Counted from the first letter of the stretch, positions 44,312 to 53,530 are shown. The stretch is 64,000 nt of DNA from Lewinellaceae bacterium (GCA_020636325.1 JACJYC010000003.1:767800-831799), one strand, 5' to 3'. Program-made: numbers and translations. The notes: generated by a model not told the origin, from the sequence alone.

Positions 44312-44731
44312 ATGGCAGGAAACAGAACGTTTACCATGATCAAGCCGGACGCGGTCAAAGCCGGCCATATCGGCGGAATTCTGGCCAAGATCAATGAAGG
44401 CGGATTCCGGATTGTAGCGATGAAACTGACCAAGCTCTCTCCCGAAAAAGCCGGTGAATTCTACGAAATCCACAAGGAACGCCCCTTTTACCAGGAACTC
44501 GTCGATTTTATGTCGAGCGGCCCCATTGTCGCGGCTATTCTTGAAAAGGAAAACGCGGTGGAGGACTTCCGCACGCTGATCGGCGCAACCGACCCCGCCA
44601 AGGCAGCTCCGGGTACCATCCGGGCGCTGTACGCCACGAGCATCGGCGAAAATGCCGTACACGGCGCTGATTCCGATGAAAATGCGGCCAGGGAAGGCAG
44701 CTTCCACTTTGCAGCTACGGAAATGTTCTAA
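44312..44731 (+). CDS. ndk: Nucleoside diphosphate kinase
   Basis: 139 residues, standard length. Balances nucleoside triphosphate pools. The N-terminal RTFTMIKPDAVKAGHIG, the KERPFYQELVDFMSSGP segment and the active-site His in ENAVHGADSDENA are typical. Monocistronic with its own promoter; a G/C hairpin follows. Confidence 0.97.
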   Translation: MAGNRTFTMIKPDAVKAGHIGGILAKINEGGFRIVAMKLTKLSPEKAGEFYEIHKERPFYQELVDFMSSGPIVAAILEKENAVEDFRTLIGATDPAKAAPGTIRALYATSIGENAVHGADSDENAAREGSFHFAATEMF

Positions 44732-44749
44732 AACTTTCCGTTTCCATTA

Positions 44750-44780
44750 CCGGGGGCGGCTGTATTCAAGCTTCCCCCGG
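44750..44780 (+). terminator. G/C hairpin after ndk, possible terminator
   Basis: A 7-bp stem (CCGGGGG / CCCCCGG) with a 17-nt loop lies 18 bp after the ndk stop. No T-run follows. Confidence 0.3.
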
Positions 44781-44849
44781 CATGAAATCCAGCCCCGGTT
44801 TTGAAACCCCGTCCCCTTTTCTTGCGTAAAATACATCGGGTTAGTTTCA

Positions 44850-44857
44850 TATCTTTG
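44850..44857 (+). promoter_or_regulatory. -7 promoter box of the small lipoprotein gene
   Basis: TATCTTTG matches TAnnTTTG and lies 88 bp before the start at 44946. Confidence 0.45.
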
Positions 44858-44945
44858 GGCAATCTAAGCAAAACCTTGCCCCAATCCACAGCGGCTCATC
44901 TATCCTGCCAAAAAGACGGATCCCCGATTCATTCAATCATACGTT

Positions 44946-45461
44946 ATGATTAAATACGCTGCACTTTTACTGACTGTATTCGCTGTGTTGAGCTGCCAGA
45001 CCAAGCAGGAAGATAACCGGGATCTCTCCGACTGCCTTTACGCGGTCCCGGAAGCCATATTCCCCGAAGGAACCAACGCGATCAGCGATCATCACTTTTC
45101 CTATGACGGGGCAGCCGGAAAAGAAGACCTCTCCTTTGACGAAGACGGCGCAAGGCTCCATATCATACAGTCCGGTTGCGATCATTTAAAACAGGAATTT
45201 CGGTTTCAACTGCCGGGGGCCCGGATTCCCGGAACACCAGGCCAGGTGATCGCGCTGGCGGTCCGGCAATTTGAACGGATCGCGGGCCTTGGTCCGGAGT
45301 TCCTGGTTTTTGAGGAATGGGCCGAAGCCATCGAGGCGCAATCCGACGAAATCGGAACCGGCGAGCCCACTGCGCTTCAGCCCGGGTTTTATGTTAAAGT
45401 TGAAACAGAGGGTACGCAAAAGGATGCTATTTTAGTCATAACATTATCCGACCGGCCCTGA
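44946..45461 (+). CDS. Small lipoprotein of unknown function
   Basis: 171 residues. Lipoprotein signal YAALLLTVFAVLSCQT with the Cys at residue 17. The mature part is acidic and about 150 residues long, with two further Cys (SDCLYAV and QSGCDHL). No domain recognised. It has its own promoter and is followed by a 547-bp stretch without a gene. Confidence 0.65.
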   Translation: MIKYAALLLTVFAVLSCQTKQEDNRDLSDCLYAVPEAIFPEGTNAISDHHFSYDGAAGKEDLSFDEDGARLHIIQSGCDHLKQEFRFQLPGARIPGTPGQVIALAVRQFERIAGLGPEFLVFEEWAEAIEAQSDEIGTGEPTALQPGFYVKVETEGTQKDAILVITLSDRP

Positions 45462-45546
45462 TTCCGGGCGCTCATTACCAAATGTCCGAAGGCCCTTGTT
45501 TTTTAGTCTTTCCGGGCCGCAAACGCTTTAAATATTAGTTAATTTT

Positions 45547-45906
45547 TATATTTGTATATTATTGAAGATTATATTTTTAATCAAAAAAATGACAAAAGCT
45601 TAAATTGAAAATCCGAATAAAATTTTGTCGAAAATATTTGCCGGGAAGGGTTAAACTTTCTAATTTTACGGCATCAAATAAAGGCGATGATCAATTCCGT
45701 TTTTAATCCGGCAAGGTGCAAAACCCTGTATTCCGGCACTGACCGGAAACCGGATGCTTCGGGATTTGTCATACAGACCTTTTTTTCCAACGCCTTTCGG
45801 TACAATCAGTAATAAGTTCGATAATAACGGTCAGCCCGCGAAGATATATTAGTATCAGTAGGTTAGTGGCTCCGTTGCGTAATCGCAACGGGGCTTTTTG
45901 CTTTTT
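45547..45906 (+). ncRNA. Candidate non-coding RNA: promoter box to intrinsic terminator without a reading frame
   Basis: The gap from 45462 to 46008 has no credible coding frame. A -7 box TATATTTG lies at 45547-45554, and a weaker TAATTTTA lies near 45660. An intrinsic terminator closes the segment at 45868-45906. A transcript from the first box would be about 345 nt, from the second about 230 nt. Several short G/C helices can be drawn between 45700 and 45760 (CCGG-rich). It does not show tmRNA, RNase P or SRP hallmarks. An alternative is a long 3' region of the lipoprotein transcript. Confidence 0.35.
45868..45906 (+). terminator. Strong intrinsic terminator in the 45.5-46 kb gap
   Basis: A 12-bp stem (GGCTCCGTTGCG / CGCAACGGGGCT, two G-U pairs) with loop TAAT, followed by a T-run, a GC and a second T-run. 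It ends a + strand transcript that is not a recognised gene. Confidence 0.85.
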
Positions 45907-45919
45907 GAAAAAGCCGGTC

Positions 45920-45927
45920 TATATTTG
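45920..45927 (+). promoter_or_regulatory. -7 promoter box of lpdA
   Basis: TATATTTG matches TAnnTTTG, just after the preceding terminator and 81 bp before the lpdA start. Confidence 0.55.
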
Positions 45928-46008
45928 CGGCCACAAACGCCGAAGCTTGAAACTAAGCGGCCCGGCGGTTGTTCATTCATAAGTTTGTTGATATAAAAAG
46001 AATACCAT

Positions 46009-47406
46009 ATGAATTATGATCTTATCGTGATCGGGAGCGGCCCGGGGGGATACGTGGCTGCCATCCGCGCTGCGCAACTTAAAATGAAAGTTGCCGTTGT
46101 TGAGCGGGAATCGCTTGGCGGCATTTGCCTCAACTGGGGCTGCATACCCACCAAAGCCCTGCTGAAAAGCGCTCAGGTCTTCGAATACTTCCAGCACGCA
46201 GAGGATTACGGCATTAAAGCCGCCAGCCCGAAGATCGACTTTGACGCCACCATCAAGAGAAGCCGCGGCGTAGCCGACGGAATGAGCAAAGGGGTGACCT
46301 TCCTGATGCGGAAAAACAAGATCGATGTCATAAACGGTGTTGCCAAACTGACCAAAAGCAAAGGGGTGGAAGTCAAGGACAGCGCCGGCAAAACCCAGAC
46401 CTATACGGCCAAAAACGTGATCATAGCAACCGGCGGGCGCGCAAAAGAACTGCCCAACGTGCCGATCGACGGCGAAAAGATCATCGAATACCGGAAGGCC
46501 ATGTCCCTTCCCAAACAACCTAAAAAAATGGTAGTGGTCGGCGCCGGCGCCATCGGCGTGGAATTTGCCTATTTCTACCACACCATCGGCACGGAAGTAA
46601 CCATCGTTGAGTTTCTCGAACAAGGCCTCGTACCCCGTGAGGACGCCGACATTTCCAAGGAACTGGGTAAGATCTACCAGAAAAAAGGGATCAAGGTCCT
46701 GGGCAATACTTCGGTGGAAACGGTCGATACCAAAGGAAAAGGATGCGTTGTGACGGTCAAAAACCGGAAAACGGGCGCCACTGAAAAGATAGAATGCGAT
46801 GTCGTCCTGTCGGCCGCCGGCGTAACGCCCAATACGGAAAATATCGGACTGGAAGACCTCGGGGTCAAAACCGATCGCGGCGTCATCCAGGTCGACCCGT
46901 TCTACCAGACCAATGTGCCCGGCATCTACGCCATCGGCGACGTGGTGCCCGGGCCGGCATTGGCCCACGTGGCCAGCGCTGAAGGCATCATCTGCGTTGA
47001 AAAAATGGCCGGCCTGAATCCGGAGCCGCTGGATTACAACAATATCCCGTCATGTACCTATTGCTCCCCGGAAGTGGCTTCCGTCGGGCTGACCGAGCAA
47101 GCCGCCAAGGATGCCGGATATGAGATCAAGGTCGGTAAATTCCCGTTCTCGGCCTCGGGCAAGGCCAGCGCCGCGGGCGCCAAAGAAGGTTTTGTCAAGG
47201 TAATATTCGACGCCAAATACGGTGAATGGCTGGGCGCCCACCTGATCGGGTTCAACGTCACTGAATTGGTGGCTGAAGTGGTGACGGCCAGGAAACTGGA
47301 GACAACGGGGCACGAGATCATCAAATCGGTGCACCCCCACCCTACCATGAGCGAAGCCATCATGGAGGCTGCTGCCGCTGCCTACGACGAGGTGATCCAC
47401 CTCTGA
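46009..47406 (+). CDS. lpdA: Dihydrolipoyl dehydrogenase
   Basis: 465 residues. E3 subunit of 2-oxo-acid dehydrogenase complexes. FAD motif LIVIGSGPGGYVAAIRAAQL, redox disulfide GGICLNWGCIPTKAL, NAD motif VVGAGAIGVEFAYFYHTIG, FAD/central motif YAIGDVVPGPALAHVASAEG and the C-terminal His-Glu pair in SVHPHPTMSEAIMEAA. No E1 or E2 genes are adjacent. Own promoter and a hairpin terminator. Confidence 0.96.
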   Translation: MNYDLIVIGSGPGGYVAAIRAAQLKMKVAVVERESLGGICLNWGCIPTKALLKSAQVFEYFQHAEDYGIKAASPKIDFDATIKRSRGVADGMSKGVTFLMRKNKIDVINGVAKLTKSKGVEVKDSAGKTQTYTAKNVIIATGGRAKELPNVPIDGEKIIEYRKAMSLPKQPKKMVVVGAGAIGVEFAYFYHTIGTEVTIVEFLEQGLVPREDADISKELGKIYQKKGIKVLGNTSVETVDTKGKGCVVTVKNRKTGATEKIECDVVLSAAGVTPNTENIGLEDLGVKTDRGVIQVDPFYQTNVPGIYAIGDVVPGPALAHVASAEGIICVEKMAGLNPEPLDYNNIPSCTYCSPEVASVGLTEQAAKDAGYEIKVGKFPFSASGKASAAGAKEGFVKVIFDAKYGEWLGAHLIGFNVTELVAEVVTARKLETTGHEIIKSVHPHPTMSEAIMEAAAAAYDEVIHL

Positions 47407-47415
47407 CCATAGCTT

Positions 47416-47464
47416 TTCTCCCGCAGGTCGATCCGGGTCTGCGGGAGAACGCTTCGCCTTTTCT
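47416..47464 (+). terminator. Terminator of lpdA
   Basis: An 11-bp stem (TTCTCCCGCAG / CTGCGGGAGAA) with a 12-nt loop lies 9 bp after the lpdA stop, followed by a T-rich stretch some 9 bp later. The convergent HlyD-type gene ends at 47474. Confidence 0.6.
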
Positions 47465-47473
47465 TTTGGAGAT

Positions 47474-48766
47474 TTACCGGACGGAAACCTTCCGGAACCG
47501 TTCAAAGATCCATTCCAGGAACCGCTTTTCTTCTGTAATGATCTCCACCTTGCCGGTCATGCCTTGCGCCGGTTCCAGTTTATTGCCCGTGGTGGTGATC
47601 AGGCCTTTCGGAAACACCACATCGATCGGCACTTCCTCGCCGGTCAGGGACTTGCCCTTTTTGAATACCTCGCCGAAAACAGCGCCGAATTCCGGAAAGG
47701 GATAACTGTCAAATTTGACGACGACCTTCTGGCCCGCCCTGACCTTTCCGGAGCCGTTGGGCGCCAGGTTGATCTTGCCGATAATGCCGGAAGTATTGGT
47801 CGGCAGGATCACCATCAGTTCGGTTCCCGCCCGAACGTATTGCTGCTTTTGCACCTCGTCATTGGTCAGGTAAACCACGCCGGGAGCGCTGGCGACCACG
47901 AGGAATTCCTTTTTCCAGGCATCGATCCTTTTCTGGAGGTTGATGAAGCTTTCCCGCAGGTTATTCAACGCGCCTTCCCTGGAGGCCGACGAACCGCTTT
48001 TTACGCCGCTGATCTCCCGCTCATACATCTGGATCTCGATCTGCCGGGTCTTCACCGAGGATTCCGATCCCTGGATCATGCGCTCGTAATTGAGCACCTC
48101 TTCTTCCATCTGGCGCACCTTGGAAATATCGCTGCGCCCGGAATTATACAGGTTCTGCTCCCGAATATACCGCTGCCGGACAAGCTCCAGCTCTTTTTCA
48201 AGACTTTCCTTCCGGCGTCTTTCGTATTGAATGCTGCTTTGCGCCCGGCGGATCTGGCGTTCCAGCTGATCGATGCCCAGGTTGCTGAACTTACCGGAGG
48301 TAACGGCCAGCAGTTCCTCTTTTTTTTCGAGGAAATTATAGAGTGCGTCGTCCAGTTCACCAAGGATCAGGTCCCTGTCCGGGCTGAACGCCAGCAGGGT
48401 TGAATCGTCGAGGCTCTTGATATTGGAAACCTTATCCTCCAGGACGAGCACATCGCCGAAATTGGCTTTGCTCCTGTAGACCATCAGGGTTTGCCCTTTG
48501 GTAATGGTATCTTCGTTGTGGATCAGGATATCCGATATGAAGGAAGCGTTTTCTGCAACCACTTTCCTGGGCGGGTCAACGGAAGTGATGCGGATGGCGC
48601 CGCTGACCACGTCGGGGTACTTGATCAGGTAACCGATCCAACCCAGCAAAATGATGGCGGCCATGGCCACCAGGGTGCCGTACCGGGTAAGCCAGGCGGG
48701 AGGGGTGCCCAGGATTTCCTGCACCTCTTCGCTCCTGATCTCCAGATTATCCTGTTGGTAATTCAT
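47474..48766 (-). CDS. HlyD-family membrane fusion protein (periplasmic adaptor)
   Basis: 430 residues. One N-terminal membrane helix (LVAMAAIILLGWIGYLI), then a beta-barrel/lipoyl region with VVAENASFISDILIHNEDTI, a long coiled-coil hairpin (about residues 120-285) and the closing lipoyl half (VVASAPGVVYLTNDEVQKQQ) and RAGQKVVVKFDSYPF. It bridges an inner-membrane exporter to an outer-membrane channel. It starts 19 bp after the C39-peptidase ABC exporter, with which it must work. No TolC-type gene is nearby. Confidence 0.9.
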   Translation of the reverse strand: MNYQQDNLEIRSEEVQEILGTPPAWLTRYGTLVAMAAIILLGWIGYLIKYPDVVSGAIRITSVDPPRKVVAENASFISDILIHNEDTITKGQTLMVYRSKANFGDVLVLEDKVSNIKSLDDSTLLAFSPDRDLILGELDDALYNFLEKKEELLAVTSGKFSNLGIDQLERQIRRAQSSIQYERRRKESLEKELELVRQRYIREQNLYNSGRSDISKVRQMEEEVLNYERMIQGSESSVKTRQIEIQMYEREISGVKSGSSASREGALNNLRESFINLQKRIDAWKKEFLVVASAPGVVYLTNDEVQKQQYVRAGTELMVILPTNTSGIIGKINLAPNGSGKVRAGQKVVVKFDSYPFPEFGAVFGEVFKKGKSLTGEEVPIDVVFPKGLITTTGNKLEPAQGMTGKVEIITEEKRFLEWIFERFRKVSVR

Positions 48767-48785
48767 CGTTTTTCCGTTTGGGGTT

Positions 48786-50975
48786 TCAGGCGCCGAGTTC
48801 CATCTGGTTGCGCACCAGCCGGTAATAGGCGCCCCGCAGGTAAGTCAGTTCTTCGTGTGAGCCTTGTTCTACCACTTCACCGCCTTCCAATACGACAATA
48901 TTATCGGCATTCAGGACGGTATTGAGCCGGTGGGCGACGATCACCATGGTCTTCCCCTTGAAGATCTCCTCGATGTTCTCCATGATGATCATTTCATTGA
49001 ACGCATCCAGCGCGTTGGTGGCCTCATCCAGGAAAAGGTAATCGGGGTTCTTGTAAACGGCCCGGGCCAGCAGTAATCGCTGGCGTTGGCCCTGGCTGAG
49101 GCCCTGCCCTTCGGCGCCGATCTTGGTATTGTATCCCAGGGGCAGCGACTCGATGAAATTCTGGATATTGGCCGCTTTGACCGCCTGAAGCAACTTGATC
49201 TTATCGATGATCTCGTCGCCGAGTGCGATATTTTTGGCGATGGTGTCATTGAAAAGGAATCCGTCGGGGGAAACGATGCCGCATTTTGCGCGCCAGAGTT
49301 TGTTGTGGATGTTCTTCAAATTGACATCGCCGAGCCGGATAGCGCCTTCAGCCGGTTGGTAGAAGTTGAGCAGCAATTTGATGAGGGAGGATTTCCCGCT
49401 GCCGCTGCTGCCGACAATGGCGGTTATCTTTCCCTTCGGGATGCGCAGGTTGATGTTTTTCAGTACAATCGGCGAATTGGGACCGTTGTATTGGAAGGAG
49501 ACGTCTTCCAGCACCAGATCCCCGAATTCGGGCATCAGGGTGATCTTGTCCTGAATATTTTCCTCGTCCTCCTTGGTATGGATCTCGTTCATCCGTTCGA
49601 GGCTGATCCGGACTTCCTGGAAAGAGCGGGCAAATTCAAGGAACTGGTTGATCGGGCCGTTGAGCTGGCCTACGATGTACTGGATGCCCACGAGCATGCC
49701 CAGGGTCATTTCGCCCTCCAGCACCGCTTTGGCGACAAAAAAGATGATGAGGAGGTTTTTGGACTCATTGATGAATGTAGCCCCTGACCGTTGGAACTGT
49801 TCGATTTTCAGGGCATTCAACCCGGTGCGGAACAGGCGGGCCTGTATCCGTTCCCAGGCCCAGCGTTTTTGTTTTTCGGCATTGTGCAATTTGATCTCCT
49901 GCATGCCGTTGATCAGTTCGATCAGGTTGCCCTGGTTTTCGGCAGCCTGATCGAACCGTTTATAATCCAGGTCCCTGCGTTTTTGCAGGAAGTAGAGGAC
50001 CCACACTACGTTAAGGGTTGTCCCCAGGAGGAAAACAAAGAAAACCGACCAGTTCCAGGCAACCAGGATGAAGGAAAAGACCAGGAAGTTGAAAAAGGAA
50101 AAGGCTGACAATAAGGTTGTTGAGGTAAAGAATCGCTGGACCCGTTCGTGGTCTACGATCCGCTGAAGCAGGTCGCCGGTAAGCCGCGCGTCAAAGAAGC
50201 GGATCGGCAGCTTGGTCAGTTTGATGAGGAAGTCGGAGATCAGGCTGATATTCACCCGTACGCCGATATGCAGCAGGATTGAACTGCGGAAAAACTCAAC
50301 GGCCGCCTGGGTAGCAAACAGAACGATCTGGGCGACGACGATCAGCCAAAGGAACGAGATGTCGACATTGCCGATACCGACGTCTACAATGGATTTGATA
50401 AAGAAAGGAAAGACCAATTGAAGGAGGCTGCCCAGGAGGAGGCCCAGCGCGAGTTGGCCTATGAGCTGCCGGTACTTCTGGAAATAGGAAAAGACGTACC
50501 CAAACCCGGATTTGTTGATCTTTTCGCCGTCGCGTTCAAAGAATTCGGGGGTTGTTTCGAGGGCAAGGACCACTCCCTGGGGTTCGCCGTCTTCGAGGTC
50601 GCTGACCCAGTTCTCTTCAAATTCTTCCCTTTTCAGTTTGAACTTGCCGGCGGCGGGGTCGGCGATCCAGACAAATTTTGCGGTCACCTGGTAGACCACC
50701 ACGAAGTGGGTTTGTTTCCAGTGAACGATACAAGGCATGGGGATGTCCTCCACCAGCCGATCATAAGTGGTTTTCAGGGCCAGCGACTGAAGGCCGATAT
50801 GTTCTGCTGCATCGCTGATCCCCAGGAGGTCCACGCCTTGTTTGCCCATATAGGTCAATTCCCTCAGAAACTCCAGGGAGTAGAAGCGGCCATAGTGACG
50901 AGCGATCATGCGGAGGCAGGTTGCCCCGCAATCCATTTCATCCAGTTGTTGATAAAATGGGAAGTTTTTCAGCAT
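48786..50975 (-). CDS. Peptidase-containing ABC exporter (C39 family, bacteriocin/leader-peptide type)
   Basis: 729 residues. An N-terminal C39 cysteine peptidase has the catalytic Cys16 in QLDEMDCGATCLRM, His in HWKQTHFVVVY and Asp in IADPAAGKF, all intact. Six membrane helices follow, then an ABC ATPase with GSSGSGKSSLIKLLL, LSQGQRQRLLLARAV and YLFLDEATNALD. Such proteins cut a double-glycine leader from a peptide and export it. The adaptor HlyD gene is directly downstream. I could not find a leader-peptide gene in the 3 kb on either side. Promoter box at 51006. Confidence 0.92.
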   Translation of the reverse strand: MLKNFPFYQQLDEMDCGATCLRMIARHYGRFYSLEFLRELTYMGKQGVDLLGISDAAEHIGLQSLALKTTYDRLVEDIPMPCIVHWKQTHFVVVYQVTAKFVWIADPAAGKFKLKREEFEENWVSDLEDGEPQGVVLALETTPEFFERDGEKINKSGFGYVFSYFQKYRQLIGQLALGLLLGSLLQLVFPFFIKSIVDVGIGNVDISFLWLIVVAQIVLFATQAAVEFFRSSILLHIGVRVNISLISDFLIKLTKLPIRFFDARLTGDLLQRIVDHERVQRFFTSTTLLSAFSFFNFLVFSFILVAWNWSVFFVFLLGTTLNVVWVLYFLQKRRDLDYKRFDQAAENQGNLIELINGMQEIKLHNAEKQKRWAWERIQARLFRTGLNALKIEQFQRSGATFINESKNLLIIFFVAKAVLEGEMTLGMLVGIQYIVGQLNGPINQFLEFARSFQEVRISLERMNEIHTKEDEENIQDKITLMPEFGDLVLEDVSFQYNGPNSPIVLKNINLRIPKGKITAIVGSSGSGKSSLIKLLLNFYQPAEGAIRLGDVNLKNIHNKLWRAKCGIVSPDGFLFNDTIAKNIALGDEIIDKIKLLQAVKAANIQNFIESLPLGYNTKIGAEGQGLSQGQRQRLLLARAVYKNPDYLFLDEATNALDAFNEMIIMENIEEIFKGKTMVIVAHRLNTVLNADNIVVLEGGEVVEQGSHEELTYLRGAYYRLVRNQMELGA

Positions 50976-51005
50976 ATATCAGTGGTTTTCACCCCTTTGT
51001 ACATA

Positions 51006-51013
51006 CAAAATTA
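51006..51013 (-). promoter_or_regulatory. -7 promoter box of the exporter operon
   Basis: TAATTTTG on the minus strand matches TAnnTTTG, 31 bp before the exporter start. Confidence 0.5.
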
Positions 51014-51110
51014 ACAACGAATTCTCTTAATACGCCTTGTTTGGTATTATTTTTTTACAGCCAACGGGGTTAAATGCCTAATTTCGGCCAGATTTTCAGC
51101 AAAAGAGGCT

Positions 51111-52064
51111 ATGTATAACTCGTTCATTTCTGTTGTCCACGTTCTTCATTACCCCCACGAAGTCGCGCAATTGCCGGCTTATCTGACATCCGTTTACAGC
51201 GTGTTAGCCGAAAACTTCAGCGATTTCGAGGTTATTCTAGTGAACAACCACACCGGTGAGAATCCGGATTCCGGCATCGCTGCGCTGCCTGCTGATCTGA
51301 AACAACACGTTTACCTGCTCAATCTTTCCTCCAAAGTGGACCGGAACCACGCCATTCTGGCCGGGCTTGACCGGGCCAACGGCGACTACACGGTTATCTT
51401 TGAGCCCGAATTTGCACGGCAACCCGGTATCATTGTCGACCTCTTTGAGAAAACCAGGGAACATTTCGACATTGTATATCTCCGGGCCAGGAACCGCAAA
51501 ACCCGCCTGGCGGTCAGGTGGTTGTACACCCTTTTCTACGCCATTCTCAAGCGGTATTCCTCGCTTCGGATCGACGACAAGGCCCACGACACGCGAATCA
51601 TTTCCCGCAGGGCCCTGAATTCACTGCTCAAACTCCGGGAAAACCTCCGGTACATGAAGGCCATTTATTCGATAGTCGGCTACAATACGACTTTTATTGA
51701 GACGGATGAACCCTTGATTCGTAACGGAGAAGAATCATTTTCCGAAAAATTCAGGACCTCCCTGGTGGCCATAACTTCCTTCACCACATTCCTGAATACG
51801 CTTTTGCTTTGGATATTCCTGGTCTCTCTGTGTTTTCTGATCTATGTCGCGGTGGACGCCTTAAAGGTTAAATTTACGGGTTATGACGTCTTCGGCAATG
51901 CCCAGACAGCGCTTTCGGGGTGGACCTATCTGGTCATGCTCATCTCCATTTTCTTTGCGGTCACCTGCCTCAACCTGTACCTGATGTCCATCTATCTGTC
52001 CAATATTTACCACGAGATCAAAAAACGGCCGCTTTACATCATTGAGTCCATCAAGCGATTTTGA
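51111..52064 (+). CDS. Glycosyltransferase family 2-like membrane protein, DXD motif degenerate
   Basis: 317 residues. GT-A fold resembling polyprenyl-phosphate sugar transferases: ISVVHVLHYPHEVAQLPAYL, the VNNHTG loop, and RNHAILAGLDRANGDYTVIF. Two C-terminal membrane helices (LLLWIFLVSLCFLIYVAV and YLVMLISIFFAVTCLNLYL) fit this group. Where active enzymes have a DxD pair (VVxMDADLQ), this one reads FEPEFARQP, so the metal-binding Asp residues appear lost. It may be a non-catalytic or altered-specificity relative. No operon partner; trkH converges from the right, 11 bp away. Confidence 0.72.
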   Translation: MYNSFISVVHVLHYPHEVAQLPAYLTSVYSVLAENFSDFEVILVNNHTGENPDSGIAALPADLKQHVYLLNLSSKVDRNHAILAGLDRANGDYTVIFEPEFARQPGIIVDLFEKTREHFDIVYLRARNRKTRLAVRWLYTLFYAILKRYSSLRIDDKAHDTRIISRRALNSLLKLRENLRYMKAIYSIVGYNTTFIETDEPLIRNGEESFSEKFRTSLVAITSFTTFLNTLLLWIFLVSLCFLIYVAVDALKVKFTGYDVFGNAQTALSGWTYLVMLISIFFAVTCLNLYLMSIYLSNIYHEIKKRPLYIIESIKRF

Positions 52065-52075
52065 AAGCTCCGGCT

Positions 52076-53527
52076 TCAGTTCGATTTCCAGAAAAACGGC
52101 GTGAACAAAACCAGTATGGTAAACAATTCCAGGCGCCCCAGGAGCATCAGGAATGAAAGGACCAGTTTGGCGCCGTCCGTCATCCAGGCAAAGTTGTCCA
52201 CCGGGCCCACTTTTCCGATACCCGGGCCCACGTTGCCCAGCGAGGTTGCCACTGCGCCGATCGAGGTCATGAAATCATACCCCATAACGGAAAGCACAAT
52301 GGAGCCCAGTAGAAAGGACAACAGGTAGAGCAACAGGAAAATGATCACATGGGTGATGACCCGGCCGGGAACGGTAAGCTCGTTGATCTTCAGCGGAACA
52401 ACCGCCCGCGGGTGAAGGATGCGCTTGAATTCCAGGTAGGAATTCTTGAAGAACACCAGGTGGCGGATCACCTTGATCCCCCCGGCCGTGGATCCGGCAC
52501 AGGCCCCGACGAACAGCAAAATAAAAAAGAACATGGTGAGCCCCGACGACCACGACGTATAGTCCGCTGTGACAAAACCCGTGGTCGTGATGAGCGAAAC
52601 GATCTGAAAGGAGCTGTCCCTGAAGGCTTTTTCAAATGACAGATCCTCCACCTGGTATACCCTGAGCGAAACGATGAACATAAAAAAGAGGACCATGAAC
52701 AGGTAATACCTGAATTCGTCGCTCTTCCAGACCCTGGTCATTTTCCTTTTGAAGGCGAAATACAGCACGGTGTAGTTGACCCCCGCCAGGAACATATATA
52801 CAATAAGGATATACTGGATGACCGGCGAGTAGTAAGCGATGCTGTTGTTCCTGGTTGAAAACCCGCCGGTAGCCATGGTCGTGAACGCGTGATTGATGGC
52901 GTCATAGCCGCTCATGCCGGCAATCCAGAGGAAGGCAAACAGCGAAAGGGTCAGGGCCAGGTAGATAAACCAGAGCCGCTTCGCCGTACCGGAAATCCGG
53001 GGGTGGAGCTTGTCGGAGGTGGGGCCGGGCGCTTCGGCGACAAAAAGCTCGATGCCGCCGATCCCCAGCAGCGGCAGGATGGCCACCGTCAGTACAATGA
53101 TCCCCATACCGCCGATCCATTGGGTGAAACTGCGCCAGAACAGGATCCCTTTGGGTACGGACTCGATATCGGTCAGGATAGAGGCGCCGGTGGTGGTAAT
53201 GCCGGAAACGGTTTCGAACAGCGCATCGGGCACCCCGGGAACAACCCCGCTGATGATATAGGGCAAAGCGCCGAAAGAAGACATGGCAAACCAGCCGAGC
53301 GCGACGATGAGGTAACCTTCGCGTTTTTTCAGGTTCCGGTCGCTGTCTTCCTTTTTCAGCATCCAAAGGGGAATACCCGCCAGGAAGCACAGCAAGGCGG
53401 AGAAGACCATGGCGCCCGCATCACCGCTGTCGTGGTACCAGGAAACAGGAACGACCAGGAGCATTGAAACGCCCATGATCAGGAGCAGCATCCCTAAAAC
53501 CCTGGCAACCGGTCGGAAGTGAATCAT
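52076..53527 (-). CDS. trkH: Trk-type potassium uptake channel subunit TrkH
   Basis: 483 residues, about ten membrane helices. Pore-loop filters are seen in TTTGASILTDIESVP, TTMATGGFSTRNNS, TTTGFVTADYTSW and ATSLGNVGPGIGKVG, the expected four repeats. It moves potassium into the cell under control of the cytoplasmic TrkA subunit, whose gene is upstream with a 3-bp gap. Confidence 0.95.
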   Translation of the reverse strand: MIHFRPVARVLGMLLLIMGVSMLLVVPVSWYHDSGDAGAMVFSALLCFLAGIPLWMLKKEDSDRNLKKREGYLIVALGWFAMSSFGALPYIISGVVPGVPDALFETVSGITTTGASILTDIESVPKGILFWRSFTQWIGGMGIIVLTVAILPLLGIGGIELFVAEAPGPTSDKLHPRISGTAKRLWFIYLALTLSLFAFLWIAGMSGYDAINHAFTTMATGGFSTRNNSIAYYSPVIQYILIVYMFLAGVNYTVLYFAFKRKMTRVWKSDEFRYYLFMVLFFMFIVSLRVYQVEDLSFEKAFRDSSFQIVSLITTTGFVTADYTSWSSGLTMFFFILLFVGACAGSTAGGIKVIRHLVFFKNSYLEFKRILHPRAVVPLKINELTVPGRVITHVIIFLLLYLLSFLLGSIVLSVMGYDFMTSIGAVATSLGNVGPGIGKVGPVDNFAWMTDGAKLVLSFLMLLGRLELFTILVLFTPFFWKSN

Positions 53528-53530
53528 CGT

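Noticed and set aside
45547..45906. tmRNA, RNase P RNA or SRP RNA
   Set aside because: No tRNA-like acceptor with CCA, no tag reading frame and no RNase P core sequence were visible.
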